A stretch of DNA of 64,000 bases from an uncultured Prevotellaceae bacterium. GTDB taxonomy: Bacteria > Bacteroidota > Bacteroidia > Bacteroidales > Muribaculaceae. Of the stretch, positions 37,012 to 45,853 are shown in pieces. How positions within the stretch are numbered: position 1 is the first letter of the stretch; each line of letters begins with the position of its first letter. Below the pieces are notes generated by a model, which had not been told where the DNA came from, ran no database searches, and worked only from the letters and a program-made list of their open reading frames with translations. The DNA lies in contig ONEL01000009.1 of assembly GCA_900316835.1 (NCBI GenBank), positions 62,001-126,000 on the forward strand, written 5' to 3'. The translations under genes were made by a program, and so were the position numbers.

Positions 37012-37205
37012 ATGAAGAAACTCTACTCATGGCTATCGCATTGACAGCCACCGCATCGGCTCAGGTCGCATTTAATGGACGCTACACCTTGAGCAACAAG
37101 ATTTTAAACAAAAACAACATTGCCTCTGCCACCAAGAAGGGATTTAGCCACAATGCGCGCCTCGGTTCTGACTCAAAAAGAGCGCTTCGCTTAAAAGTGA
37201 ATTAA
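37012..37205 (+). pseudogene. remnant of a small secreted-protein gene with frameshifted signal peptide
   Basis: ATG 37012 opens MKK but runs into TGA after ten codons. In the next frame the sequence continues LLMAIALTATASAQ, a textbook signal peptide end, then VAFNGRYTLSNKILNKNN up to TAA near 37203. Removing one CT from AAACTCTACTC would restore MKKLLMAIALTATASAQ. So it is a short gene broken by a CT duplication, or a decayed copy of a larger neighbour. It sits between LRR paralogues 2 and 3. Confidence 0.5.
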
Positions 37206-37229
37206 CCTAGCAACGCAAGTAGATAATGC

Positions 37230-37267
37230 AAGGAGGGTGACCAAGTTCTCTTGGGTTCACCCTCCTT
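37230..37267 (+). terminator. intrinsic terminator-like hairpin
   Basis: AGGAGGGTGA-cCCAA and TTGGg-TTCACCCTCCT arms around a short loop, followed by TAAGTTATT. Downstream of the broken gene at 37012. Confidence 0.6.
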
Positions 37268-37355
37268 AAGTTATTATAGCAGCTTTACCTTGCGCAATTC
37301 CCTAACAGCGACCTAGACCTGGCCTACCACATGTTTTTCACAATGACTAGTATGC

Positions 37356-37434
37356 CATCAAAGGGACGGTTCTTTTGATGTAAAATGCTCGTTTTGATAG
37401 TATAATTACATCAAAGGGACGGTTCTTTTGATGT
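37356..37434. repeat. two copies of a palindromic element (ACATCAAAGGGA...TTTTGATGT)
   Basis: Copies at 37356-37382 and 37408-37434 are nearly identical; each is self-complementary at its ends (ACATCAAA / TTTGATGT). A related copy with another centre is at 54899-54922. The gap between the copies holds nothing coding. Confidence 0.75.
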
Positions 37435-37438
37435 AAAA

Positions 37439-37500
37439 AGCTCACGCTCGCAAGGTTTATAGCAAGCTGGAGCTTTGACTCGCTTAATCGCATTTTTGAG
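37439..37500. repeat. dispersed repeat GCTCACGCTCGCAA...ATCGCATTTTTG, copy 2
   Basis: Second copy of the element at 30659-30720, directly after the palindrome pair. Confidence 0.7.
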
Positions 37501-37559
37501 ATAAAAAACACACAAAACTCTTTTCCACATTATTTTTTTATTATGTAAAGTTTATTTAT

Positions 37560-37567
37560 TACTTTTG
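37560..37567 (+). promoter_or_regulatory. -7 box TACTTTTG for LRR paralogue 3
   Basis: Matches TAnnTTTG, 39 bases before ATG 37607. Confidence 0.6.
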
Positions 37568-37606
37568 CACGATAATATTAATGTGGTAATTATTTTTTTT
37601 GAGAAT

Positions 37607-39106
37607 ATGAAACGATTCTTTTTCGTTGTGAGTGCTGTGGTTGTTGCCCTGTGTTCATGGGCTCTTGAAGTTAGCAACACCGCTGGCAGTCTTGAGCAAG
37701 CTGTTCCCGACGTGTCAATAACCCAACTCACCATCACCGGCGCGATGGACGCTCGCGACTTTAAGTTCATTGCCGGCAAGCTCAACAGCCTTGAGTCGAT
37801 TGACATGAGTAATGTGACTATTGTGGCCTATCAAGATGATGAAAAGCCACTTTTCCTGGACCTAACGACCTATGAGGAGAACACAATACCCGCAACAGCT
37901 TTCATGGGGAAAAAACTGCGCGAGGTGCAGCTGCCCGCCACTCTCAAGACTATTGATGTGGCAGCCTTTGCCGGATGTGAAAACCTGGAAACGCTCAGCC
38001 TGCCCGCCTCGCTCGAGGTCATTGCCCCCTATGCCTTCACCGCGTGCAACAAGTTGCGCGCTATCACCTTGCCCCAAGGCTTGAAACAGATGGGCGATGG
38101 GGCCTTCTCGCGTTGCGCGACCCTTGAGGCGGCAACCATCACCCCCGCTGGTGATTTTGCCATTGGCAAAGACGCGTTCCAGGACTGCAAGTCGCTCTCA
38201 AGCGTCACCATTGGGCAAAATGTTAGCCGCATCATGGCAGGAGCCTTTAGCGGGTGCACCGCTCTCGCCAATCCTGTTATTGAGTCAGGCAGCAAGCTTG
38301 CCTCGATGGGCGAGGCAGCCTTTGCTGCATCGGGTGTTGAAAGCATTGCCCTTGACCAGTGTGTCGAGCTCAAGAGCATTGGCATGTGGGCATTTGCCAA
38401 CACGAGTCTCAAGAACATTTCATTGCCCTCGTCGTTAGAGTCGCTGGGCGATGGCGCGTTCTATTACAACCTTGACATGGAAGATATCGACTTACCCTCG
38501 ACACTAACCAGCCTGAGCAACTACTTGCTGGCAGGCAACAACAATATCATCACTGAGCAACCCGTGAAAGATGGCGTTGCAAGCATTGGCGACTATGCTT
38601 TCTACAACTGGGACAACACTAGGGAATTTAACTTCCCGCAAAGCGTGCGCTACATTGGCACTAAGGCCATGGCAGGGCAAACCGCCCTTGAGCTTGTTAC
38701 TGCCAAGCCTACCACTGTTCCTGAACTGGGCGATGACGTGTGGGCAGGAGTGCCACAGCACTACATCCCCTTGAAAGTAGACAAAGCTGTTAAGCAAGAC
38801 TACAAGGATGCTGAACAGTGGAAAGAATTTATCATTCAAGACCTCCCCACCAGCATCGACACCAGCATTGCCGATGCTGAGACAAAGGTTAAAGCCTGGT
38901 TTAGCGGTCACATGCTTAATGTGAGCGCCACAAGCGAGATTGCCAGCATCGCCATCTTCGACACCCGTGGTGTGATGCTCGGCGTTGCCACTCCCGCCTC
39001 CATGCGGGCTGAGCTCAACACTGCCAACTACTATGGCAACTACTACATCGTGAGCGTGGTTCTCGCCGACGGCAGCAGGCACAACTACAAGCTGCTTCGC
39101 AAATAA
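37607..39106 (+). CDS. T9SS-exported LRR protein lacking the dockerin module (paralogue 3)
   Basis: 499 residues from MKRFFFVVS; the in-frame start at 37565 overlaps the promoter. Signal peptide ends SWALE. Same cap (QLTITGAMDARDFKFI) and LRR_5 series (AFAGCENLETLSLPASL, AFTACNKLRAITLPQGL, AFSGCTALANPVIESG) as paralogues 1 and 2, and the same closing VPELGDDVWAGV. It then passes straight to a short T9SS-like tail (IAIFDTRGVMLGVATP, GNYYIVSVVLADGS, YKLLRK), without dockerin or cohesin-like domains. Confidence 0.87.
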   Translation: MKRFFFVVSAVVVALCSWALEVSNTAGSLEQAVPDVSITQLTITGAMDARDFKFIAGKLNSLESIDMSNVTIVAYQDDEKPLFLDLTTYEENTIPATAFMGKKLREVQLPATLKTIDVAAFAGCENLETLSLPASLEVIAPYAFTACNKLRAITLPQGLKQMGDGAFSRCATLEAATITPAGDFAIGKDAFQDCKSLSSVTIGQNVSRIMAGAFSGCTALANPVIESGSKLASMGEAAFAASGVESIALDQCVELKSIGMWAFANTSLKNISLPSSLESLGDGAFYYNLDMEDIDLPSTLTSLSNYLLAGNNNIITEQPVKDGVASIGDYAFYNWDNTREFNFPQSVRYIGTKAMAGQTALELVTAKPTTVPELGDDVWAGVPQHYIPLKVDKAVKQDYKDAEQWKEFIIQDLPTSIDTSIADAETKVKAWFSGHMLNVSATSEIASIAIFDTRGVMLGVATPASMRAELNTANYYGNYYIVSVVLADGSRHNYKLLRK

Positions 39107-39163
39107 GAAACACCAAACCTCACGAAATATAATCACTGTCTCCGAAGCACCCTTACTAAAAAA

Positions 39164-39940
39164 ATGGGAAAAAACAAACTCAAGAGATTTGCCGAGATGG
39201 AAACGTTCTCATGCGTTTTCCAGTACCCCTTTGCCGTTGTGAAAGAGAAAGGATTTCCCATGAAAGGGAAGTGGAACGAGATGTATTTCCACAACAGTAA
39301 TCCCATTGTGCTTGAGCTGGGATGCGGCAAGGGAGAGTATGCCGTGGGGCTAGGCAAGAAGTTCCCTGACAAGAACTACATTGGCATCGACATCAAGGGT
39401 GCCAGAATGTGGACCGGCGCTAAAATGGTGGAGAAGGAACACATCGCTAACGTTGCCTTCCTGCGAACAAGCATTGAGCTGATTGACAATTTTTTCGCTC
39501 CTGGCGAGGTTGCCGAGATATGGATCACTTTCCCCGACCCGCAAATGAAAAACGCTAACAAGCGGCTCACCGGGACACGATTCCTAAACAACTATCGCAA
39601 GGTTCTTGTGCCAAACGGCATCTTACACCTCAAGACCGACAGCCCATTCCTCTACACCTACACTCACGAGCTGGCTCGCCTCAATCACCTCAACACACTG
39701 GTCGACACTAGCGACCTCTATGCTAGCGGACTAGCCGACGACATTCTTGAAATTAAAACTCACTACGAGAACCAGTGGTTGCAACGAGGGCTGACAATCA
39801 AATACATCAGTTTCGTGCTGCCACAGGAAGGAGTGCTACAGGAGCCCGACATTGATATTGAGCCCGACACCTACCGCTCTTACGGCCGTGGCGAAATTCA
39901 AATGCCGCAAATCTTTGACAACAACAATAAACAAACCTAA
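39164..39940 (+). CDS. trmB: tRNA (guanine-N7-)-methyltransferase
   Basis: 258 residues. Makes m7G46 in tRNA from S-adenosylmethionine. Motifs: [14 protein letters not shown] (SAM-binding), [29 protein letters not shown] (family signature PDPW-like, here PDPQMKN), [14 protein letters not shown]. Slightly longer than Gram-negative homologues at both ends. Starts 57 bp after the LRR gene and 24 bp before mrp. Confidence 0.95.
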   Translation: MGKNKLKRFAEMETFSCVFQYPFAVVKEKGFPMKGKWNEMYFHNSNPIVLELGCGKGEYAVGLGKKFPDKNYIGIDIKGARMWTGAKMVEKEHIANVAFLRTSIELIDNFFAPGEVAEIWITFPDPQMKNANKRLTGTRFLNNYRKVLVPNGILHLKTDSPFLYTYTHELARLNHLNTLVDTSDLYASGLADDILEIKTHYENQWLQRGLTIKYISFVLPQEGVLQEPDIDIEPDTYRSYGRGEIQMPQIFDNNNKQT

Positions 39941-39964
39941 ATAAAAAAGATACTACAAAAGACA

Positions 39965-41068
39965 ATGGAACTATATCCCAACTTAATTCTCGACGCCCTG
40001 CGCACCGTGCGATATCCTGGCACTGGAAAAGATATCGTGGAAATGGGAATGGTGGAGGACGACATTCGCATTGATGGCAATCGCGTGTCTTTCTCTCTAA
40101 TCTTCAAAAAAGCGACCGACCCATTCCTCAAGTCGATAGTAAAGGCTTGTGAAACGGCTATCAACACTCACATCAGCCCCGACATCGACATCAAGGGCAA
40201 CATTGCTATCAAGACCCCTTCACTTGAGCAAAAACCTAAAGCCGACGAACCACTGCCTGGCGTGAAAAACATCATTGGCGTCTCGAGTGGCAAGGGTGGC
40301 GTGGGCAAGTCGACGGTGGCTTGCAACCTGGCTGTAGCGCTAGCGCAGCAAGGCTACCGTGTGGGATTGCTCGATGCCGACATCTTTGGTCCCAGCATAC
40401 CCAAGATGCTGGGCATAGAGGATGAGCAACTCTACATGGAAGAAATTGACGGCAAGAAACTCATTGTTCCTGCCGAGAAATTTGGAGTAAAAACTCTTTC
40501 TATAGGCTTTGTCGTTGACAAAGAGCAAGCTGTGCTGTGGCGAGGAGCCATGGCCAGCAATGCCCTCAAGCAACTCATCACCGAGGCACACTGGGGCGAG
40601 CTCGACTATTTTATCATCGACATGCCACCAGGCACCAGCGACATTCATCTCACACTGGTGCAAACTCTTGCTATCACAGGGGCTATTGTGGTCACCACGC
40701 CACAGGAAGTGGCGCTAGCCGACGCTCGCAAGGGGGTGTCGATGTTCATGGGCGAGCACGTGAACGTGCCGGTGCTAGGCATCGTGGAGAACATGTCGTG
40801 GTTCACTCCCGCCGCTCACCCCGACGAGAAGTATTACATCTTCGGTCGTGACGGAGGCAAGCACCTAGCCGATAAACTCAACGTGAAACTGCTAGGCCAA
40901 ATCCCACTGGTAGCAGGCATCTGCAAGGGAGGTGACGATGGCGTGCCCGTTATTTTGCAAAACACCGTGTCGGGGGCTTCGTTCATGAAGCTGGCTAATG
41001 CCGTGTGCGATGCTGTCGACCTTCGCAACTCAACCCTTCCTCCCACCAAGCGCGTGATAACTCATTAA
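39965..41068 (+). CDS. Mrp/NBP35-family iron-sulfur cluster carrier ATPase
   Basis: 367 residues. N-terminal MIP18-like domain (1-90), then a deviant Walker A GKGGVGKST at 109-117, LLDADIFGPSIPKMLG, FIIDMPPGTSDIHLTL and ENMSWFTP. The family moves Fe-S clusters to apo-proteins in the cytosol. The CPxC cluster-ligand pair often found after ENMSWF is absent here (FTPAAHPDEKYYIFG). Follows trmB; M48 protease follows 34 bp downstream. Confidence 0.93.
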   Translation: MELYPNLILDALRTVRYPGTGKDIVEMGMVEDDIRIDGNRVSFSLIFKKATDPFLKSIVKACETAINTHISPDIDIKGNIAIKTPSLEQKPKADEPLPGVKNIIGVSSGKGGVGKSTVACNLAVALAQQGYRVGLLDADIFGPSIPKMLGIEDEQLYMEEIDGKKLIVPAEKFGVKTLSIGFVVDKEQAVLWRGAMASNALKQLITEAHWGELDYFIIDMPPGTSDIHLTLVQTLAITGAIVVTTPQEVALADARKGVSMFMGEHVNVPVLGIVENMSWFTPAAHPDEKYYIFGRDGGKHLADKLNVKLLGQIPLVAGICKGGDDGVPVILQNTVSGASFMKLANAVCDAVDLRNSTLPPTKRVITH

Positions 41069-41102
41069 CAATCAATTCATATCATTAATAACTCGTATTA
41101 TT

Positions 41103-41996
41103 ATGAAAAAGATTTTTTTACTTTTAGCAACTGTAGCACTAGTGCTCACTAGTTGTAACAAGGTGCCCATCTCGGGACGCAATCAACTTAATCTAGTTTC
41201 GGATAGCGAAGTGTTGCAATCAAGCATCGCTTCCTACAACGAGTACATGAAAACTGCAACCAGGTCGACACAAACCGTTAAGAGCGAGCAAGTGACTCGC
41301 GTGGGACAACGCATTGCCGCCGCTACCGAGGCTTATCTTAACGCTAATGGCATGAGCGATCAAGTGAAAAACTTCGCGTGGGAGTTCAACCTGGTGCGTG
41401 ACAACCAGCTCAACGCATTCTGCATGCCAGGCGGTAAAATCGTGGTTTACGAGGGCATCATGAACATTGTCTCTAGCGACGATGAACTGGCAGTGGTGCT
41501 AGGACACGAAGTGGCTCACGCTGTGGCTAAACACAGCAATGAGCGCTTGAGCCAGCAAAAGGCTTTACAATATGGCTCTACCGCACTTAGCATCCTCACC
41601 GCAGGCAAGAGCCAAGCCACACAAAGCATCGCCAGCACGGTGTTTGGTCTAGGTGCCAACTATGGCGTAATGCTTCCCTTCTCGCGCAAGCACGAGACTG
41701 AGGCCGACAACATTGGTCTGGTTCTCATGACCATGGCAGGCTACAACCCCGACTGCGCCCTGACCTTCTGGCAAAAGATGAGTGCCGGTACCTCTAATAC
41801 CAAGGCCGAGTTCTTGAGCACTCACCCCAGCGACGCTACCCGCATCGCCAACCTGCAGAAACAACTGCCAAAGGTTAAGCAGCAATATGGAGCTTACATC
41901 AAGGCCTCAACTCCCGCCGCCTCAACAACCAAGACCTCTTCAACCAAGAAGTCATCTAGCAAAAAATCAAGCAAGAAATCCAGCAAAAAGAAATAA
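41103..41996 (+). CDS. M48-family metalloprotease lipoprotein
   Basis: 297 residues. Lipobox LTSC with Cys18, so anchored in a membrane facing the periplasm. Zinc motif HEVAH at 135-139 and the third ligand in the HETEADNIGL segment. FCMPGGKIVVYEG and LSTHPSDATRI are typical of the LoiP/BepA-type group involved in outer-membrane protein quality control. The last 35 residues are a Lys/Ser/Thr-rich tail (KKSSSKKSSKKSS type), which is unusual. Confidence 0.92.
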   Translation: MKKIFLLLATVALVLTSCNKVPISGRNQLNLVSDSEVLQSSIASYNEYMKTATRSTQTVKSEQVTRVGQRIAAATEAYLNANGMSDQVKNFAWEFNLVRDNQLNAFCMPGGKIVVYEGIMNIVSSDDELAVVLGHEVAHAVAKHSNERLSQQKALQYGSTALSILTAGKSQATQSIASTVFGLGANYGVMLPFSRKHETEADNIGLVLMTMAGYNPDCALTFWQKMSAGTSNTKAEFLSTHPSDATRIANLQKQLPKVKQQYGAYIKASTPAASTTKTSSTKKSSSKKSSKKSSKKK

Positions 41997-42021
41997 CTTT
42001 ATCTCTTCCTGACAAATATAC

Positions 42022-42065
42022 AATGAGCCGCACTGCATTAATGTTGCATGTGCGGCTCATTTTAT
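42022..42065. terminator. bidirectional intrinsic terminator
   Basis: AATGAGCCGCA (42022-42032) and TGCGGCTCATT (42051-42061) with A- and T-rich flanks; lies between convergent M48 and amidase genes. Confidence 0.8.
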
Positions 42066-42082
42066 AATGTTACGATAAGTTC

Positions 42083-43237
42083 TTACTTAATGTCTATCTT
42101 TGTGCGGTGCAGGCGGGGCTTGCAGTAGGTGGTCTCATTTTTCTTTACTTCCACCTTCTCTATAACACTCTCATAGCCTGGAACGTCATAGATGAGTGAA
42201 TACTTGCCTGGCTTGAGGTAGAAGAAACCGAAGAAACCGTTCCACTCGTTGTCGACCTTGTAGTGCCTGATTCTCACGTTGTGCTCGTTGAGTAGATACA
42301 CCACGGCTCCGTTTAGAGGCTTCCACTGGTCGTCGCTGCCGTCAACATAGTTAAAGTGTGGGTCGTCGACACGCTCATCGGCACTCTTGATGGTGCCGGC
42401 TATGTAGCCGTGCTTCTCGGGCTTACCCTTGAACCATGCGTTGATGCCACGGAAGTGGCGAATGCCCTCCATGCGGCAGTAGTCGCGGTTCATGAGTCGC
42501 TGACGCTCGGGTTGATAACTGTGAAAAGATCCCTCAACCAGGAAGCTGGGCACGCGGTGCTTGAGCACTGCCAACCAGCCGGTATAACCAAGCGCATTGG
42601 GCTTGCCTGGAGGTGTTCCACCCATCCACGTGAGGTCGCCGGCAATGTAGCGATCGTCCATCGACGAGCTAGTCCACACCGTGAGCGGATTGTTCCACAT
42701 GTAGGGATAGGCGACTGTGGCACGATCGATGCTCCCCTTGGCATAGTCGTTGCCCGTCTCTCCACGATACATGTAAAGCAAGTAATTTACCTTCTTGCCA
42801 TCACCACCGCCGGTGGCATTGCTGTGCAATGCGATAAAATAATCGGGATTTATCGAATCCACCTGACTAGCAATCTTGAACAAGTCGATGAGCTGCTGTT
42901 GGCCGTTCTCGTCGGCATAGGTTTCAAAACGGTCATTAACCGTGGCGTTCTTATCACCCTCGGCAACCCATCCGTTGCGCGTGCGCGACATTATCACCTT
43001 CGCTCCCGCGGCTTGCAAGCGGTCGCGCAACTCCAGTCCTTTCCACAAGCAAGTTTTTGACTCAAAGAAGCTCATGGTGTCCATCTCCTGATAGTTCATG
43101 GTGGCATGTGGCCTGTCATTGATAGTCCAGCCGCCATGACCGGGATTCACATAGATTACCTTACCCTTTAGTCCCTTGGCAGCCGCCGGTGCCAGGGCAA
43201 GCACTGCTGCGGCTAGTAGTAGTGTGATTTTTTTCAT
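42083..43237 (-). CDS. secreted N-acetylmuramoyl-L-alanine amidase (Amidase_3) with C-terminal carboxypeptidase-regulatory-like domain
   Basis: 384 residues; signal peptide ends APAAAKG. Amidase_3 zinc ligands appear in VNPGHGGW (His), the Glu in the MNYQEMDTM segment, and ALHSNA (His); VEGSFHS carries the late catalytic Glu. It cleaves the bond between muramic acid and the stem peptide. Residues about 285-384 form a separate beta domain (GYIAGTIKSADERVDD, NGAVVYLLNEHNVRIRHY, FGFFYLKPGKYSLIYD), like peptidase regulatory/transthyretin-like folds. Divergent from the alpha/beta hydrolase gene only 43 bp away. Confidence 0.92.
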   Translation of the reverse strand: MKKITLLLAAAVLALAPAAAKGLKGKVIYVNPGHGGWTINDRPHATMNYQEMDTMSFFESKTCLWKGLELRDRLQAAGAKVIMSRTRNGWVAEGDKNATVNDRFETYADENGQQQLIDLFKIASQVDSINPDYFIALHSNATGGGDGKKVNYLLYMYRGETGNDYAKGSIDRATVAYPYMWNNPLTVWTSSSMDDRYIAGDLTWMGGTPPGKPNALGYTGWLAVLKHRVPSFLVEGSFHSYQPERQRLMNRDYCRMEGIRHFRGINAWFKGKPEKHGYIAGTIKSADERVDDPHFNYVDGSDDQWKPLNGAVVYLLNEHNVRIRHYKVDNEWNGFFGFFYLKPGKYSLIYDVPGYESVIEKVEVKKNETTYCKPRLHRTKIDIK

Positions 43238-43244
43238 GATAGTG

Positions 43245-43252
43245 CAAAGTTA
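43245..43252 (-). promoter_or_regulatory. -7 box TAACTTTG for the amidase
   Basis: On the minus strand, 8 bases before the amidase ATG; part of a very compact divergent promoter pair with 43266-43273. Confidence 0.65.
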
Positions 43253-43265
43253 CATAATAATTTGC

Positions 43266-43273
43266 TACCTTTG
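43266..43273 (+). promoter_or_regulatory. -7 box TACCTTTG for the alpha/beta hydrolase
   Basis: Ends 8 bases before ATG 43281, so the mRNA would have almost no leader. It also shows that the in-frame upstream start at 43176 is false. Confidence 0.65.
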
Positions 43274-43280
43274 CATCACC

Positions 43281-44249
43281 ATGCACAAGTTATTTTCAAG
43301 AAAAACAATTTTATGGACCATTGCCACAATAGGCATTCTTGCATGCATTGTGGTGATAGGGGCTAGTCTCTATATGCTTGACTATGCCATCGCGCCCTAT
43401 CATCGCCCCAAGCAAGAGGCGATGGAGCGCTTCTTCAAGCGTGAACCGGCGAGCATGAAAAGTTGGGTCGACTCACTCGAGCGCAACCACTGCTTGCGCG
43501 ACACGGCAGTGAGCTTCGATGGGCGCGGCACAATGCATGCTCTCATGCTCAATGCCACCGAGCCAAGCAACAAGGTTGCCATCGCTGTGCATGGCTATAA
43601 AGACCGTGCCGAGTCGATGCTCCACATCGCCGGCATCTACCACAAAATGGGCTACAACGTGCTGCTCCCCTACCTCTACGGCCATGGCGAGAGCGAGGGC
43701 GACTACATTGGCATGGGATGGGACGATGCCCAAGATGTAATGCAATGGATGGAAATTGCCAATGCCAAGTGGCGTGGCGCCTCGGCATCGACACAGATGG
43801 TTCTCCATGGCATCTCGATGGGTGCCGCCACAGTGATGTGCATCAGTGGCGAGAAGTGCCCTGAATATGTAAAATGTATCGTTGAGGATTGTGGCTACAC
43901 CAGTGCCTGGGACGAGTTTGCCAGCGAACTTCGCAACCAGTTTGATTTGCCCGAGTTCCCATTGCTCTACACCTGCAGTGCCCTGTGCAAACTGCGTTAC
44001 GGCTGGAGTTTCGGCGAGTGCTCGCCACTGGAACAGGTCAAGAAGTCAACACTCCCCATGCTCTTCATCCACGGCGATGCCGACACCTTTGTGCCATTTG
44101 CTATGCTTGACAAGCTTTACCAAGCCAAGCGACATGGATACAAGGAGAAATACATTGCCCCAGGCTCAGAGCACGCCCGCTCCTTCACCAACCACCCCGA
44201 GCAGTATACCCGGCGAGTGAAAAAATTCGCCACCCGCTTCATCAAGTGA
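43281..44249 (+). CDS. membrane-anchored alpha/beta hydrolase
   Basis: 322 residues from MHKLFSRK. One N-terminal transmembrane segment (ILWTIATIGILACIVVIGAS) then a serine hydrolase fold: AIAVHGYKDRAE (oxyanion HG), NVLLPYLYGHGESEGD, LHGISMGAATVM with nucleophile Ser, EDCGYTS, MLFIHGDADTFVP (Asp) and GSEHARS (His). Substrate unknown; similar proteins are esterases or peptidases facing the periplasm. Confidence 0.92.
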   Translation: MHKLFSRKTILWTIATIGILACIVVIGASLYMLDYAIAPYHRPKQEAMERFFKREPASMKSWVDSLERNHCLRDTAVSFDGRGTMHALMLNATEPSNKVAIAVHGYKDRAESMLHIAGIYHKMGYNVLLPYLYGHGESEGDYIGMGWDDAQDVMQWMEIANAKWRGASASTQMVLHGISMGAATVMCISGEKCPEYVKCIVEDCGYTSAWDEFASELRNQFDLPEFPLLYTCSALCKLRYGWSFGECSPLEQVKKSTLPMLFIHGDADTFVPFAMLDKLYQAKRHGYKEKYIAPGSEHARSFTNHPEQYTRRVKKFATRFIK

Positions 44250-44357
44250 TTCACAAGCATTGGAAACTTAAGTTTTATTCTCCAAAAGTTACATTTTAGT
44301 TTTAAAAAATGCTGCCCCCAGTCTACTTAAACAGTCTGGTGCAGGGTGCAAATCGGG

Positions 44358-44404
44358 TTGGAAAAGTGTAAATTTTCTTTGAAAATCGGTTGGAAAAGTG
44401 TAAA
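44358..44404 (+). promoter_or_regulatory. two direct repeats TTGGAAAAGTGTAAA before the miaA promoter
   Basis: Identical 15-mers at 44358-44372 and 44390-44404, 32 bases apart (about three helical turns). The second lies 8 bases upstream of the -7 box at 44413, so it overlaps the -33 region. Possible operator; the regulator is unknown. Confidence 0.5.
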
Positions 44405-44412
44405 AAGATGGC

Positions 44413-44420
44413 TATTTTTG
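44413..44420 (+). promoter_or_regulatory. -7 box TATTTTTG for miaA-recX-comF
   Basis: Matches TAnnTTTG, 39 bases before ATG 44460. Confidence 0.6.
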
Positions 44421-44459
44421 CACTATTAAGAAGAGTAAATCACACAGTTATCTCTCTAG

Positions 44460-45365
44460 ATGCAAGGTAACACTTTAATAGTAATCACTGGTCCCACTGG
44501 GGTGGGGAAGACTGCGGCGGCGATTGAGCTGGCGCAGCACTTGGGGTGCGACATCATCAATGCCGACTCGCGCCAGGTGTTCAAGGGTATTCCCATTGGC
44601 ACCGCTGCTCCCACGCCACAGGAACAAGCTCTTGTGCGACACCATTTTGTACAATTCAAGGAGCTTGACGACTACTATAGTGCGGCACAATTTGAGAGCG
44701 ATGTGATGGCACTATTGCCACAGTTGTGGGCGCAAGGCAAGTGGGCGGTGATGTGCGGTGGCTCGATGATGTATGTCGACGCGGTGTGCCGTGGCATCGA
44801 CATCATCCCCGACATTAGCGATGAGGTGCGCAGCGCTGTCAAGAAAGTGTGGCACGAACAAGGCTTGGAGCCATTGCTTGCCGAGCTTCAACGGCTCGAC
44901 CCTAAGTATTATGCTATCGTCGACAAGAAAAACCATGTGAGAGTGATACACGCCATTGAAGTGTGCCGGCAGACGGGTGTCACTTACACCTCGTTGCGCA
45001 CAGGCTGTGTCAAGGAGCGTCCTTTCAATATAATTAAAATTGGTCTCAACATCGACCGCCCTGCCCTTTTCGACCGCATAAACCATCGTGTGGACCTCAT
45101 GCTTGAAGCTGGGCTAGAAGAAGAGGCTCGTAGCGTTTATCACCTGCGGCATCTCAACTCACTCAACACCGTGGGCTACAAGGAGATGTTTGCTTATTTT
45201 GACGGCACTATGGACTTTGTGACCGCCCGCGAGCGCATCAAGAAAAACACCCGTGTCTACGCCAAGAAACAACTCACTTGGCTCCAGCGCGACACATCTA
45301 TCAACTGGTGCTCTCCCGGCAACTGCCTAACGACATTTTTTGAATTAATAGGGCAAAAGAAATGA
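44460..45365 (+). CDS. miaA: tRNA dimethylallyltransferase
   Basis: 301 residues. Adds dimethylallyl to A37 of UNN-decoding tRNAs. P-loop GPTGVGKT at 11-18, NADSRQVFKGIPIGTAAP, GGSMMYVDAV, LNTVGYKEMF and a C-terminal AKKQLTWLQRD. Full length. Its stop overlaps the ATG of recX (ATGA). Confidence 0.97.
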   Translation: MQGNTLIVITGPTGVGKTAAAIELAQHLGCDIINADSRQVFKGIPIGTAAPTPQEQALVRHHFVQFKELDDYYSAAQFESDVMALLPQLWAQGKWAVMCGGSMMYVDAVCRGIDIIPDISDEVRSAVKKVWHEQGLEPLLAELQRLDPKYYAIVDKKNHVRVIHAIEVCRQTGVTYTSLRTGCVKERPFNIIKIGLNIDRPALFDRINHRVDLMLEAGLEEEARSVYHLRHLNSLNTVGYKEMFAYFDGTMDFVTARERIKKNTRVYAKKQLTWLQRDTSINWCSPGNCLTTFFELIGQKK

Positions 45366-45853
45366 AGCAACGCAAACCCATAACACCCGACAATGCCTAC
45401 TTGCGGCTAGCAACACTGTGTGCACGCTGTGAACATGCCGAGGGCGACCTGAGGCGCAAGTTACACGAATGGGGCGTTGCCCCTACCCACGCCAATGCCA
45501 TCATCGAACGGCTCAAGCAAGAACGATTCCTCGACAACGGGCGTTATGCGCGTGCCTACTGCCGCGACAAGTTGCGCTTTAACGGCTGGGGACGGCTTAA
45601 GCTGTCCTTCATGCTCAAGGGCAAAGGCATTGAGCAAGACATTATCGATGCCGCCCTCAGTGAGATTGACAACGAGCAATATGCGCACATTCTAAACGAT
45701 GCGCTGGAAGCAAAGGCTAAGACTCTCAAGGGTGAAGACCCACAGCTGTCACGTGCCGCTTTGCTACGATTTGCCGCCTCACGTGGCTTTGAGCCAGCTA
45801 TTATCTACAAAGCGGTTGACCGAATTCTCAACACATGCGGTAATGAAGATTAA
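45362..45853 (+). CDS. recX: RecX-family regulatory protein
   Basis: 163 residues, three-helix repeats: LATLCARCEHAEGDLRRKL, ERFLDNGRYARAYCRDK, RLKLSFMLKGKGI, and a C-terminal FAASRGFEPAIIYKAV. RecX modulates RecA filaments. Overlaps miaA by 4 bases and comF by 11, so the three are translationally coupled. Confidence 0.92.
   Translation: MKQRKPITPDNAYLRLATLCARCEHAEGDLRRKLHEWGVAPTHANAIIERLKQERFLDNGRYARAYCRDKLRFNGWGRLKLSFMLKGKGIEQDIIDAALSEIDNEQYAHILNDALEAKAKTLKGEDPQLSRAALLRFAASRGFEPAIIYKAVDRILNTCGNED

Noticed and set aside
42356..43060. Plus-strand ORF opposite the amidase
   Set aside because: Antisense to zinc-ligand motifs of Amidase_3; no start signal or domain.
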